A DNA stretch of 64,000 nucleotides from Nitrososphaerota archaeon (GTDB lineage: Archaea > Thermoproteota > Nitrososphaeria_A > Caldarchaeales > Calditenuaceae): contig WUQR01000139.1 in the NCBI GenBank assembly GCA_009889515.1, positions 558,001 to 622,000 on the forward strand, given 5' to 3'. Below the pieces are notes generated by a model. The model saw only the letters and a list, made by a program, of their open reading frames with translations. It had not been told where the DNA came from and ran no database searches. The translations under genes were made by a program, and so were the position numbers. Of this stretch, positions 43,378 to 51,898 are shown piece by piece (position 1 is the first letter of the stretch; the number at the start of each line of letters is the position of its first letter).

Positions 43378-45057
43378 TTAACCGGTATGAGTCCCTTCAC
43401 TCTTCTGCAGTACCTCTTTTTCACTTACTTTTCTGAATAGCGGTTCTGGGCGTGCAATCTTCGTGTTAGGCTTGATTATGATGTCCCCGAGTTGTCTCCA
43501 GCTACCGCTCAAGTCGAAGTCGATGCCGATCATGTTTCTGAGATGGCGTGCGGTATCTGGTGTGAAGATCTCGAGGAATATAGCTAGGGAGGCCACTATC
43601 TGTGAGGCCGTGTAGAGTGTTGTGGCGGCCTTTTCGGGGGCTGTTTTCTGAAGCTTCCAAGGCTCTTTAAGGTTGAGGTAGCTGTTTGCCTCCTTAACTA
43701 ATGTGAGCACCTCTATCAGTGATTGTCTCTCCCGCACTTCGCCCATCAGCTCGTCGATCCTGTCTCTTGTCTCGGTGATTTTCGCAAGGATTCTCTTGTC
43801 ATCGTCGTCTAGTTCGTGTGGTTCTGGGACTCTGCCGCCGAAGTATTGGTAGATGAATGTCAGAACTCGGTGTATGTAGTTTCCTATATCGTCGTTTAGG
43901 TCGCTGTTTACTGTGGAGATAAAGTCCTGCCACTTAAAGTTGGTGTCACTGGTCTCGGGCCTTATCTTGACTAGGTAGTATCTCCAGTAGTCGCTTGGCA
44001 GTATCTCTAGCGCCTCATCAAGCCACACTCCAATCCTCTTACTCTTCGAGAACTTCTGGCCCTCGAAGGTGAGGTACTCTGTCGCCGAGACATTCCATGG
44101 TAGAACATAGCCGTCCCCGTGCGCCAGGAGTAGGGCGGGGAGGATTATTGTGTGGAAAGGTATGTTATCCTTTCCTATGAAAAAGACGGTGCGGGTCTGC
44201 TTGTCAAGCCAGTATCTCTCCCATAGGCTCGGGTCTCCCCGAGATATTCCAAGCTCTACTGTTGCGGAGATGTAGCCTAGAACGGCCTCGAACCATACGT
44301 AGATTGTTTTTCCCTCCGCGCCTGGGAAGGGTGCCGGGATTCCCCACTTATTGTCGCGAGTTACGGCCCTTGGTCGCAGTCCTTCCTCTATCCAGCTTAA
44401 GCTGAAGGCCTTGACACGCTCATGCATGTGTTGGTTTTGGGCGAGCCAGTTTCTTATGGGCTCGGCTAGTCGAGGTAGGTCGAGGAACCAGTGTCTGGTG
44501 GTTTTGACTACTGGTGTTGAGCCGCAGATTGCGCATACAGGGTTTTTTAGGTCTAGCGGGTCTAGGACTCTTCCGCAGGCCTCGCACTGGTCTCCCCTGG
44601 CATAGTTGTATCCGCAGTGGGGGCAGGTCCCTAGTACGAACCTGTCCGGCAGAAATCTTCTACAGTTCTCGCAGTAGAGCTGGTCGATTTCCCTCTCGAA
44701 GATGTATCCGTTCTCATATATCCGCTTGAAGAAGTCTTGGCAGAAGGATATGTGTATCGGGTTATGCGTCCTTGTGTAGTTGTCGAACGATAGGCTGAAT
44801 CTCCTAAAAATCTCCACGACCTTTGCGTGGAACTTGTCGGTCAGGGTCTTAGGGTCTACACCCTGCCTAGCGGCCTCAACCTCAATCGGCGTACCATGCT
44901 CGTCTGAGCCACTGACAAAGACAATGTCTTCACCCCTTAGCCTCAGATACCTAGCATAGACGTCGGCTGATAGCTCAGACCCTATGAGATTACCTATGTG
45001 TGGGATCCCGTGGATATATGGCCACGCGCCCCCGACAACCCACCTGCCGAGCTCTAC
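43378..45057 (-). CDS. metG: Methionyl-tRNA synthetase, non-canonical start
   Basis: Class I synthetase for methionine. Reading the frame up from the first GTG (44817) recovers the missing N-terminus: GRWVVGGAWPYIHGIPHIGN, with HIGN as the HIGH motif, then YARYLRLRGEDIVFVSGSD and DEHGTPIEVEA. Two zinc ribbons (CENC, CPHC, CEAC, CAIC), the KFSKSKR signature and a helical anticodon domain follow. The frame opens after TGA at 45058-45060 and contains no ATG, GTG or TTG before the conserved strand. GGTGA at 45058-45062 lies six bases before CTC at 45049-45051. Deleting one G at 45039-45041 would instead give a GTG start. Total about 550 residues, normal for archaeal MetG without the C-terminal tRNA-binding domain. 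Confidence 0.93.
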   Translation of the reverse strand, partial: VELGRWVVGGAWPYIHGIPHIGNLIGSELSADVYARYLRLRGEDIVFVSGSDEHGTPIEVEAARQGVDPKTLTDKFHAKVVEIFRRFSLSFDNYTRTHNPIHISFCQDFFKRIYENGYIFEREIDQLYCENCRRFLPDRFVLGTCPHCGYNYARGDQCEACGRVLDPLDLKNPVCAICGSTPVVKTTRHWFLDLPRLAEPIRNWLAQNQHMHERVKAFSLSWIEEGLRPRAVTRDNKWGIPAPFPGAEGKTIYVWFEAVLGYISATVELGISRGDPSLWERYWLDKQTRTVFFIGKDNIPFHTIILPALLLAHGDGYVLPWNVSATEYLTFEGQKFSKSKRIGVWLDEALEILPSDYWRYYLVKIRPETSDTNFKWQDFISTVNSDLNDDIGNYIHRVLTFIYQYFGGRVPEPHELDDDDKRILAKITETRDRIDELMGEVRERQSLIEVLTLVKEANSYLNLKEPWKLQKTAPEKAATTLYTASQIVASLAIFLEIFTPDTARHLRNMIGIDFDLSGSWRQLGDIIIKPNTKIARPEPLFRKVSEKEVLQKSEGTHTG

Positions 45058-45142
45058 TCACCTACCCTATGATGCACACCTGCCCTCCCTCTATTAAATC
45101 TAATCCACAGCCTAGTAAAGTGGCATGAACTCGTCCCGCCGC

Positions 45143-45409
45143 CTACTTAAACTTGAGGACTACCAAGAGGGCGACGGCTAGGGCGACTTGCCATATAACG
45201 AGGTCGATTGCGAGAAGGAATAGGTCTACGTTCCAGAAGTCAGCCGGTCCAGCGAATGTGGACAAGGTGTGTGTAGCCCAGCTCAGGGGGAGGCCGTGGA
45301 CATCGTGGACGAAGTCGGGCCAGTCTCGCCTAAACCCCCACGTCAAACCGAGGGTAGAGCCTAAAGACCAGGCCGTCAACACTGCTAAAACACGCCCCCA
45401 TACAGACAT
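45143..45409 (-). CDS. Small membrane protein
   Basis: The family is not recognised. The protein has two hydrophobic stretches (VLAVLTAWSLGSTLGLTWGF and the last 30 residues ending VALAVALLVVLKFK) separated by a tryptophan-rich soluble loop (RRDWPDFVHDVHGLP). A TATA-like GTTAATATAT (45431-45440, minus strand) is centred 26 bases before the ATG at 45409, so that start is preferred over the longer frame to 45442. It is 86 bases downstream of metG's unusual start, on the opposite side. Confidence 0.55.
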   Translation of the reverse strand: MSVWGRVLAVLTAWSLGSTLGLTWGFRRDWPDFVHDVHGLPLSWATHTLSTFAGPADFWNVDLFLLAIDLVIWQVALAVALLVVLKFK

Positions 45410-45505
45410 ACACATAGGCCTGGCCGCGGCATATATTAACAAATACCAGGGCGAGGAGTCCTGTCCGGCTATGCGGGATTGAATCGCTTAGCAAGGGTTG
45501 TTACG

Positions 45506-45514
45506 TTTAAATTA
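45506..45514 (+). promoter_or_regulatory. TATA box of tRNA-Lys
   Basis: TTTAAATTA is centred 26 bases before the tRNA 5' end. A copy of GGGCCC (45522-45527) lies between the box and the tRNA, repeating the acceptor stem sequence. Confidence 0.65.
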
Positions 45515-45535
45515 ATCGTGAGGGCCCATCTGGTT

Positions 45536-45609
45536 GGGCCCGTAGCTCAGGCAGGTAGAGCGGCCGGCTCTTAACCGGTAGGTCGAGGGTTCAAATCCCT
45601 CCGGGCCCG
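45536..45609 (+). tRNA. tRNA-Lys (CTT)
   Basis: A 74-base cloverleaf: acceptor GGGCCCG/CGGGCCC, D arm GCTC...GAGC, anticodon stem GCCGG/CCGGT with loop CTCTTAA (anticodon CTT), T arm GAGGG TTCAAAT CCCTC, discriminator G. No intron, no encoded CCA. Confidence 0.96.
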
Positions 45610-45695
45610 GGGCTTAGCTACATTCTATTGTGTCTTTGCTGAGCAACTTAATATTTATGGAGTTTTCAGATATTTGCTGGAGTTGGTGCCGATTT

Positions 45696-46154
45696 ATGAC
45701 TAGGAGGATTGTTGAGGAGGTTGTGAAGCTGATAAGCAGCCCCAGCACGACAGGCCTAGCCACCCTCAGGCACTATCCTATGGAGAGGAGGATCTATCAG
45801 AAGTTCGGGTCCTGTGGGTTTAGCCTAGAGATAGTACAGTCGGAGGGTGGGAAGAGGCGGAGGGTCTATGTGCTTGTGGAGGCTCAGGCCCGAGGAGCTG
45901 GGCGTGGCAGGAAGACGGGCTACGAGAAGGTGGGTGGTGTGGTTAGATGTGTGATAGCGGAGGATGTGGATGGTAAACTCAAGTACAGGGTCCTGAGGGG
46001 GCGTTACAGAAACATGGCAGAACTCTTCAAGAGTGTTGAGGAGGTGAGGAGTGCATTCTACGAGAAATATAGGGCCCTTAAACCTGGAGTGGCTGAGAAG
46101 GAGATATTCCACGCTGCTGGAATTCCTGATGATGAGCTACTACTCGGGGTATAG
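45696..46154 (+). CDS. Hypothetical basic protein
   Basis: A 152-residue protein starting at the ATG at 45696; an upstream in-frame start at 45630 would add 22 poorly supported residues. It is basic, with short strands (GFSLEIVQSEG, RRVYVLVEAQARG, VVRCVIAEDVDGK) in the middle and a helical C-terminus (MAELFKSVEEVRSAFYEKY) ending IPDDELLLGV. I cannot assign a family. It is 86 bases after tRNA-Lys and has no same-strand partner. Confidence 0.6.
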   Translation: MTRRIVEEVVKLISSPSTTGLATLRHYPMERRIYQKFGSCGFSLEIVQSEGGKRRRVYVLVEAQARGAGRGRKTGYEKVGGVVRCVIAEDVDGKLKYRVLRGRYRNMAELFKSVEEVRSAFYEKYRALKPGVAEKEIFHAAGIPDDELLLGV

Positions 46155-46213
46155 AGTAAGGAAAATATCGGGAGATAAATAATTTCAGGTTTTTTCTCTG
46201 GATAGTCGGTCCT

Positions 46214-46765
46214 CTATCCTGCTATCGGAGTGAGCTGTCCTCTAATCTCTCCTGTCGGGAACCTTGCTGTATGTACATTCACGTAGGCGGCCCCAGCCCT
46301 TATAGCCTCTATCACCGAGTCGAGGTCTCCTGCGCTAAGCCCCTGCCCAGCTATAGCTTGAACATCAGAGGCCGATAGTGTCCCAGTGACTCTGCCGTGT
46401 GAGCTTGGACATGCAGGTTTGGGGCCTCCACAGAGCCATACGGCTACACCTCCAACATGCCCGTCCTTACCTATGTGTATGTGTGCCATAGATACGTCGG
46501 CGAGGCCGTAGTAGACAAGCTCATAGGATATGCTTTTCCCATCCTCAGATATCCTCACAGTTGCCCAGCCGATGCCCCCCGAGACAATAGATGGAACCTC
46601 GTTAAAGCCTGAAAGTGTGGCTGTGAAGAGCCTCGCACCGGGGGAAGCCGGCACGATTACTGTGAAGACTAAGAGCGTCGCGACGGCTATGGCGGAGATC
46701 GATAAAACCACTATAGCAGCTATATTGTTGGTTATTTTTGCCATGCTATAGTGGGGCACTGGCAA
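46214..46765 (-). CDS. CHRD-domain exported protein
   Basis: A 183-residue protein with an N-terminal membrane anchor or signal (residues about 13-34) and a CHRD domain: FTATLSGFNEVPSIVSGG, then MAHIHIGKDGHVGGVAVWLC and AAYVNVHTARFPTGEIRGQL. The domain is named from animal chordin and is also found in microbial surface proteins. The conserved HIHIG and NVHTxxFPxGEIRG motifs are intact. It likely acts outside the membrane; its role is unknown. ATG at residue 8 is an alternative start. Confidence 0.85.
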   Translation of the reverse strand: MPVPHYSMAKITNNIAAIVVLSISAIAVATLLVFTVIVPASPGARLFTATLSGFNEVPSIVSGGIGWATVRISEDGKSISYELVYYGLADVSMAHIHIGKDGHVGGVAVWLCGGPKPACPSSHGRVTGTLSASDVQAIAGQGLSAGDLDSVIEAIRAGAAYVNVHTARFPTGEIRGQLTPIAG

Positions 46766-46878
46766 TTATATATTATTTCACCTTCTACTAAATATTGGCT
46801 TCGTAATACCGTGAAATCCTTGGCTATCTGGTCGGGCGAAACCCTTTATTTTCGGATGCGGCTCGATGGGTCTTCGGG

Positions 46879-47169
46879 ATGGATAGAGTAGCTCGAGGGC
46901 TTTTAGAGGTTGGGGTCGGTCTGGGGCTGGGAGTGGCGCCTACACTCGCTGCGCTGGCCCTAGTCGCCTTTGGATTGACGTCTTCACCCCTTGTCCAGGG
47001 TCTGATGGCTGAGTTGGCGGGCTTATTCTCGGTTAACCTTGTTCTAAGCATCTTGGCATGCCCTGTTGTCATATTGGGTCTAAGGGACTTTAGGGGTGGT
47101 CTGAGGGCTAGGGCTGAGCAGTTGAATGCTGAGAGCGAGGCGGGCCGAGAGATCCCTGCTTCTCCCTAG
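46879..47169 (+). CDS. Small membrane protein
   Basis: A 96-residue protein with two hydrophobic helices (about 9-33 and 42-66) and a charged C-terminal tail (RARAEQLNAESEAGRE) probably in the cytoplasm. The family is not recognised. A TTTATTTT TATA-like element lies about 30 bases before the ATG. It faces sucC with a seven-base gap. Confidence 0.55.
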   Translation: MDRVARGLLEVGVGLGLGVAPTLAALALVAFGLTSSPLVQGLMAELAGLFSVNLVLSILACPVVILGLRDFRGGLRARAEQLNAESEAGREIPASP

Positions 47170-47175
47170 GTGCGT

Positions 47176-48291
47176 TTAGGCCGCCTCTTTAACCGCCGCC
47201 TCAGCGGCCTCAAGCATTCTAGTGAAATACCCGATATTTCTAGACTCTAGGATTCTCTTCCCCTCCTCCTCTCTAGTCCCCACCAGCCTCACAACAATTT
47301 TCTTGGAGCCTCCGAACTCGTCAAATGCCTTCACTATCCCCTCCGCTACCTCGTCGCATCTTGTAATGCCGCCCAGAACGTTTAGGAAAACCAGCTTGAT
47401 GTGGGGCCTGTTTAGGAGGAATTTGAGGGCCGTGTACACCCTCTCTGAGGATGCGCCTCCGCCAAGGTCTAGGAAGCATCCGGGCCTACCGCCCAATGTA
47501 TGTATTAGGTCCATGGTAGCCATGGTGAGTCCTGCGCCGTTGCAGACAACGCCAATATCCCCGTCCAGCTCAACATAGTTGAGTCCCAGCTTCTCTGCCT
47601 CGCTCTCAGCGCCAGCCTCAGCCGCGAATCTAAACCCTTTTATCCTAGCGGCATTATCGTCGACAATAATCTTAGCGTCCAAGGCGATCAGCCTCCCATC
47701 CTCCGTCAATGCTAGAGGATTTATTTCTGCTAGGTCGCAATGATACTGTGTGTAGAGATTGTATAGTTTCTTTACAATGTCTTGGAGCTGTGTTGCGGTG
47801 TTTGTAGATAGGTTGAGCTTTGCTGCCAGTTTCCTCGTATGCCATTCGCGCAGCCCGGTTAGTGGGTCTACGGGCACCCTGATGAGGGCTTCTGGATGGC
47901 TCTTTGAGAGCTCCTCCACATCGACACCTCCCATCCGGGAGGCGAGTATCAGGTGCCTGTTTGAGGCCCTGTCTACAATTATGGATAGGTAGAGCTCCTC
48001 AGAGTGTTTAACAGCTTCAGCGACGATCAGCTTCCGAACCCTCTCACCCCTAATCTCAGAGCCTAGGAGCCTGCTTGCAACGCTTCTCGCATCTTCGAGA
48101 GTCTCAACAACCTTCACCCCACCGGCCCTACCTCTCCCCCCAACTAGAACCTGGGCCTTCAAGACGGCGGGGAGCCCAATCTGTTTTGCAGCTTCGACAG
48201 CGCCTTCCGGCTCGTCCACTACGCTGAACCGTGGGATGGGTATGCCGGCCTCTGAGAGAAGCCTGAAACCCTCATACTCGATAATCCTCAT
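47176..48291 (-). CDS. sucC: Succinyl-CoA synthetase beta subunit (ADP/GDP-forming)
   Basis: SucC provides the ATP-grasp domain of the citric-acid-cycle enzyme interconverting succinyl-CoA and succinate. The 371-residue protein has the N-terminal ATP-grasp segment VLKAQVLVGGRGRAGGVKVV, EINPLALTEDGRLIALDAKI at the metal site, and the C-terminal flavodoxin-like domain with DLGGGASSERVYTALKFLL and VFLNVLGGITRCDEVAEGI. The alpha subunit gene sucD, normally adjacent, is not present within the window. Confidence 0.94.
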   Translation of the reverse strand: MRIIEYEGFRLLSEAGIPIPRFSVVDEPEGAVEAAKQIGLPAVLKAQVLVGGRGRAGGVKVVETLEDARSVASRLLGSEIRGERVRKLIVAEAVKHSEELYLSIIVDRASNRHLILASRMGGVDVEELSKSHPEALIRVPVDPLTGLREWHTRKLAAKLNLSTNTATQLQDIVKKLYNLYTQYHCDLAEINPLALTEDGRLIALDAKIIVDDNAARIKGFRFAAEAGAESEAEKLGLNYVELDGDIGVVCNGAGLTMATMDLIHTLGGRPGCFLDLGGGASSERVYTALKFLLNRPHIKLVFLNVLGGITRCDEVAEGIVKAFDEFGGSKKIVVRLVGTREEEGKRILESRNIGYFTRMLEAAEAAVKEAA

Positions 48292-48330
48292 AAATAGACA
48301 ACACCGGTAGGTGGACTGAGGCTCTACTTT

Positions 48331-48936
48331 CTAAACCTTAACCTTGCTGAACCTCTTCTCCACATCGTCCCAGTTTACAACCTGCCACCATGCATCCACA
48401 TAGCTGGCGCGGTCATTCTTGTATTGCAGGTAATATGCATGCTCCCATACGTCGAGCGATAGTAGAATTGGTAGCTGGGCGAGGTGCATTAGATTCTGCT
48501 TCTCTATCTGCGTTAAGACCAGTCTGTCCGTCTCAGGGTCGTAGAGGAGGAGGGCCCACCCCACACCCTCAACCGTCTTAGCCGCGTCGCTAAACAGTTT
48601 TTTGAACCGGTCAAACCCTCCAAATTCCTTCTCGATACGATCTGCAATCCCGCCGCCAGGCTTTCCACCCCCCTTGCCAGGTGGTGCCATGTTTGGCCAG
48701 AAGATGGAGTGAAGCTTATGCCCATCGAGGTTAAAGCTCAAATCCCTCAGCACTGCTCGGACATCGATCTCCAACTCACCGCGCGAAGCCTTCTCAATCT
48801 TCTCCAAGGCAGCGTTGGCGCCATTCACGTATGCTTGGTGGTGTTTCGTGTGGTGTAGCGTCATAATCTGCTCAGAGATTACTGGCTCGAGAGCATTGTA
48901 TGCGTAAGGTAGTTGGGGAAGAGTATACCTCTGCAC
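48331..48936 (-). CDS. sod: Superoxide dismutase (Fe/Mn)
   Basis: A 201-residue Fe/Mn superoxide dismutase. Metal ligands are H28 (LHHTKHH), H76 (GHKLHSIFW), D162 and H166 in LDVWEHAYYLQY, the family signature. No signal peptide, so cytoplasmic. A TATA-like CATATATCC (minus strand, 48955-48963) lies about 23 bases before the start. It may be functionally linked to the downstream oxygen-related genes only by location. Confidence 0.95.
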   Translation of the reverse strand: MQRYTLPQLPYAYNALEPVISEQIMTLHHTKHHQAYVNGANAALEKIEKASRGELEIDVRAVLRDLSFNLDGHKLHSIFWPNMAPPGKGGGKPGGGIADRIEKEFGGFDRFKKLFSDAAKTVEGVGWALLLYDPETDRLVLTQIEKQNLMHLAQLPILLSLDVWEHAYYLQYKNDRASYVDAWWQVVNWDDVEKRFSKVKV

Positions 48937-49128
48937 GGATTAGATAGTTTCTGTCGGATATATGAGCCTTTCCAACCAACAATCCATTGGATCAATAATA
49001 CGGACTATGCCTGAACTCTACCGCCTCAATCATACCGAGAGACAGTCTGGGTTGAGAATGTGCCGTACCTCTAGACCAAGACTTCTGCCGTATAACTGCT
49101 GACTACCACATGGGATAGACCATAGCTT

Positions 49129-49704
49129 CTATTGTGTAACCTCTATCACTCCCCACATCCCCCTGTCGATGTGGCTGTGGGGGAACACTCCAACTACCTC
49201 AGCGCAAACATAGTAATACGTTCCAGGCTCAGTAAGGGTTAGGAAGAACTCCTTTCTCTCCCCGGGCTCAACCTCAACCTCGCTCTCTTTCACCCCATTT
49301 ACTGTAAGAACATCCATGACAACATACTTGTGGTGAAGCATTTCTAACTCCTCAGACTCCATTATCTCCTCCATACTCATCCCCATGCCCTGAAGCTCCA
49401 TCACCTTCTTATCCAGCTCGCTGTGGAAACTTTCCACATTCTTAACGATCATAAACTCGTGATCCATCCCTCCCCTATTCACTAGGACTATCTTTACCTG
49501 TTCTCCACTCTTGATTCGAATGGTTGGACCCCCTGATGGTTGGTTAAACCCAAACTCCTGAGCCGTCAGCGAAATCTCTGTGGGGCCTCTCGGAATCAAA
49601 TAGAGGAACGAGACTGCTGCAACGACCACTATTACTGCTGCAACAACGATCGCGACCGCTAGCCTAGATGCTGCTACCCTTGAGGATTTAATTGATCTCC
49701 TCAT
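49129..49704 (-). CDS. Membrane-anchored cupredoxin-like protein
   Basis: A 191-residue protein with an N-terminal membrane anchor (about 15-40) and a blue-copper-type fold: ISLTAQEFGFNQ, IRIKSGEQVKIVLVN, then the ligand set H in DHEFMI, C in YYYVCAEV, H in HSHIDRG and M in GMWGVIEV. All four type 1 copper ligands are present. A methionine-rich insertion (LQGMGMSMEEIMESEELEM) precedes the second half and might bind copper as well. It could carry electrons outside the membrane or handle copper. Confidence 0.85.
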   Translation of the reverse strand: MRRSIKSSRVAASRLAVAIVVAAVIVVVAAVSFLYLIPRGPTEISLTAQEFGFNQPSGGPTIRIKSGEQVKIVLVNRGGMDHEFMIVKNVESFHSELDKKVMELQGMGMSMEEIMESEELEMLHHKYVVMDVLTVNGVKESEVEVEPGERKEFFLTLTEPGTYYYVCAEVVGVFPHSHIDRGMWGVIEVTQ

Positions 49705-49749
49705 ACCTTAGGTGGATGAGCACTGTGTTTCGTATATATAAATATCGGA

Positions 49750-49770
49750 GGTACGCAGATTTGCAGTACC
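49750..49770. promoter_or_regulatory. Imperfect palindrome at the cupredoxin promoter
   Basis: GGTAC (49750-49754) and GTACC (49766-49770) are complementary arms extended by GCA/TGC with one bulged base. The element lies just upstream of a TATA-like TATATATAAATAT (about 49732-49745), placing it where an activator or metal regulator would bind. The regulator is not known. Confidence 0.35.
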
Positions 49771-49797
49771 GCGCGCTATAGTGGATGGTCTGGAGCT

Positions 49798-50655
49798 TCA
49801 CCGCTCGTCCTTCTCTGCAACCACTGAGGGGCTTGGAGTGGAGTAGAAGTGCTTGTATATTCTGTCCAGATCATATCGTGTGCTTAGGATTCTTTTAACC
49901 TTGCTTACATTCTCAGCTGCCTTAGTCCTCTCTAATACCTCAACCAATTCTGTAACTGAATCCCTGTATTTCTTGAATAGTTTTATCGCTTCAGGATTTG
50001 TCATAGGATACTCGGTGTAAAACTCAGTGGGCTCTAGGAGGCTGATGGAGACTAGTGTCAGAAGGGCCTCTAAGCTCTTTGTCATCACACCCATAGTTGC
50101 CGTCCTTGATAATAGCTGAGCGGATGAGATCCCTATAAAATGTGTGAGGGAGAGGGCAACAAGCATGACCTTGTCATGTTCTGACCACGTCATCTTATGG
50201 ATCGTAGTTCTCGGAAGCAGCCTCCGCACAATTATATCCTCTGCCCTATTCTCCCTCCCCACGTGGATCGTAACGGTTCCCCTATCGTCCCTCTGTCCGG
50301 GCCCGAAAAGGGGGTGTATCGAGGCCACTACGTGCCCTCTCCTCCTCGCATAGACTATCTGTCTCAGCAAAGGCTTCTTGAAGGAAGATATCTCAACTAT
50401 TCTGAACCGGCGGCTTTTAATCTTGGCAAGCTGGCCTAGAACTTCGAAGGTCGCTTTAATGGGCAGGGCGAGTAGAATCGGCGACTGTGGGGGAATATCG
50501 TCTAGAGATGTTACGACCCTTCCACCAACTTTCCCAGCAATATCGGCAGCCCTTCTCCTCTCCCGGTCGATGAGCAGGAGATCCGCACCTCTTTTAGCGA
50601 GTCTCTCTGCGAACCATGAACCCATTCGTCCGCATCCAATTATTGTAAATCTCAC
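49798..50655 (-). CDS. Prephenate dehydrogenase-like protein (TyrA family)
   Basis: A 285-residue NAD(P)-dependent dehydrogenase. FTIIGCGRMGSWFAERLAKRG is the nucleotide fold; EISSFKKPLL and SIHPLFGPGQRDDRG are the prephenate dehydrogenase active-site segments. A helical C-terminal domain follows. Archaeal TyrA makes 4-hydroxyphenylpyruvate for tyrosine. No other aromatic biosynthesis gene is nearby. A small possible gene on the other strand begins 20 bases upstream. Confidence 0.87.
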   Translation of the reverse strand: MRFTIIGCGRMGSWFAERLAKRGADLLLIDRERRRAADIAGKVGGRVVTSLDDIPPQSPILLALPIKATFEVLGQLAKIKSRRFRIVEISSFKKPLLRQIVYARRRGHVVASIHPLFGPGQRDDRGTVTIHVGRENRAEDIIVRRLLPRTTIHKMTWSEHDKVMLVALSLTHFIGISSAQLLSRTATMGVMTKSLEALLTLVSISLLEPTEFYTEYPMTNPEAIKLFKKYRDSVTELVEVLERTKAAENVSKVKRILSTRYDLDRIYKHFYSTPSPSVVAEKDER

Positions 50656-50675
50656 TTCTAGGTGGAGTTAATACC

Positions 50676-50825
50676 ATGTTATTGAATTTTTCCCAGAGTT
50701 ACCTAGTGGTGAGGAGGAGGTTCCGAGGGTTCACATGTGTCGATGAGTCGGTAAAAGCCTTCCCGACTTTATTTTGGCGCCTAAAAATACTGTATTACTT
50801 CACCAGAGACCCTCCGTCAGTCTAA
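50676..50825 (+). CDS. Possible 49-residue protein
   Basis: An ATG frame with a strong Shine-Dalgarno-like GGTGGAG (50661-50667) eight bases before it. The product is basic and aromatic (TLFWRLKILYYFTRD near the C-terminus). It is unlike any family I know and sits in an otherwise empty 245-base gap between two genes reading leftward. The ribosome-binding site is the only positive evidence. Confidence 0.25.
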   Translation: MLLNFSQSYLVVRRRFRGFTCVDESVKAFPTLFWRLKILYYFTRDPPSV

Positions 50826-50900
50826 GCTCTATTGCAGCATAGTTCACATCGTTCCAGTAGGGAGCGACTTTCGGATGACGGAGGTGATTTATGTATAATG

Positions 50901-51722
50901 CTAAACTATGTAGCCCGGGGGTCTTGATTCCTCGTCATACTCCCTCTCTAAACTTTCGACTATCCGTCTAAGGTCGCTGTCATTCTCTACTAGACTTGAT
51001 ACTTTGCCCTCAAACACCGAGGCCTCAACGTAAAGTCTGTCGAGGTTGAGCTGCATGTCAAGGACTGCTCCCACCTTCTCGAGCACGCTAGCGACTACGC
51101 GTGGGTTTGCTATGTTGAGGTAGTGGGGGACATGGCCCCATATGGATACTGCCTTCAAGCCCAGCTTCCCACACTCGTACATTAGGTAGCTGTGGATGCT
51201 TGCTGGGCCCTGATAGTTAGAGGGCCTCAACCCAAGTGAGAGGGCCTTATAGTAGAGCTCCTTGTCTGTTGTTAAGAATGATATTCTGACAGGCCTGGTG
51301 TGTGGCACTCTGTCGAGTAGTCCGCCGATAGAGACTAGTCTCTCCACGCCAAACCTATCTGCGAGAGCGAATATGGCTTTGACCAGCTTGTCCCAACCAC
51401 TCATCGGCTCATATCCTCGTATCATTATCACGTCCCTCTCGGCGGCAATCCCCCAATAAATCTCGAAGCCCGGCATCCCTATAGACTTCAGAATCCCATC
51501 CTCGATAACCACCACCGGCCTATGCTGTGTGTGGTCGATGAATTGGGACATGTCGATGTGCCCGATCTGGCTAGCATTCAGGAGCTCCCTGAGATAAGAG
51601 ATTGAGAGGGAAGAGACTCCGCCTGCGTCCGGCCAGCCAGAGAATCCTATGACTATTGCTGGACTCCTCATCTCGGGGGTGAATCTTAAATGAAGTAGCG
51701 ACTCGCTCATCTGCTCCGCCAC
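50901..51722 (-). CDS. PAC2-family protein
   Basis: The second PAC2 paralogue, 273 residues. Conserved parts are AIVIGFSGWPDAGGVSSLSI, RDVIMIRGYEPMSGWDKLV, SIGGLLDRVPHTRPV and a C-terminal helical segment that binds like an assembly factor. It corresponds to the DUF75-type ATP-grasp-associated PAC2 proteins. Its exact role in archaea is unknown, although proteasome assembly is often proposed by homology. Confidence 0.87.
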   Translation of the reverse strand: MAEQMSESLLHLRFTPEMRSPAIVIGFSGWPDAGGVSSLSISYLRELLNASQIGHIDMSQFIDHTQHRPVVVIEDGILKSIGMPGFEIYWGIAAERDVIMIRGYEPMSGWDKLVKAIFALADRFGVERLVSIGGLLDRVPHTRPVRISFLTTDKELYYKALSLGLRPSNYQGPASIHSYLMYECGKLGLKAVSIWGHVPHYLNIANPRVVASVLEKVGAVLDMQLNLDRLYVEASVFEGKVSSLVENDSDLRRIVESLEREYDEESRPPGYIV

Positions 51723-51831
51723 AACATATTGATCAAGAGATGGTTAAAAAGATGCGCATCCGCGGCAATAAGAATAAAATACCAGCCACCGTAACATTAT
51801 CTCGAGAATAGCCCGGTCGTCTAGCGGCCAA

Positions 51832-51862
51832 ACCCCCCAAATGGCCAGACGTGAGGGGCCAA
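51832..51862 (+). other. Non-canonical intron in the D loop of tRNA-Gln
   Basis: A 31-base insertion between GGCCAA (51826-51831) and GGAT (51863-51866). The sequence GGCCAA recurs at 51857-51862, so the exact cut sites can shift within the repeat. CCCC near the 5' side pairs with GGGG (51855-51858) to form the helix. Confidence 0.75.
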
Positions 51863-51878
51863 GGATCCCGGGCTCTGG

Positions 51879-51898
51879 ATCCCTCATGCGGAGGGGAT
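51879..51898 (+). other. Canonical-position intron (37/38) of tRNA-Gln
   Basis: Twenty bases inserted after G37. GGATCCCTC pairs with GAGGGGATCC across a small loop, giving the bulge-helix-bulge shape that the archaeal splicing endonuclease cuts. Removing it restores a seven-base anticodon loop. Confidence 0.8.

Noticed and set aside
50701-50900. C/D-box small RNA near TCGATGAGTCGG and GGATGACGGAGG
   Set aside because: C-like boxes occur, but no correctly spaced D and C'/D' boxes were found.
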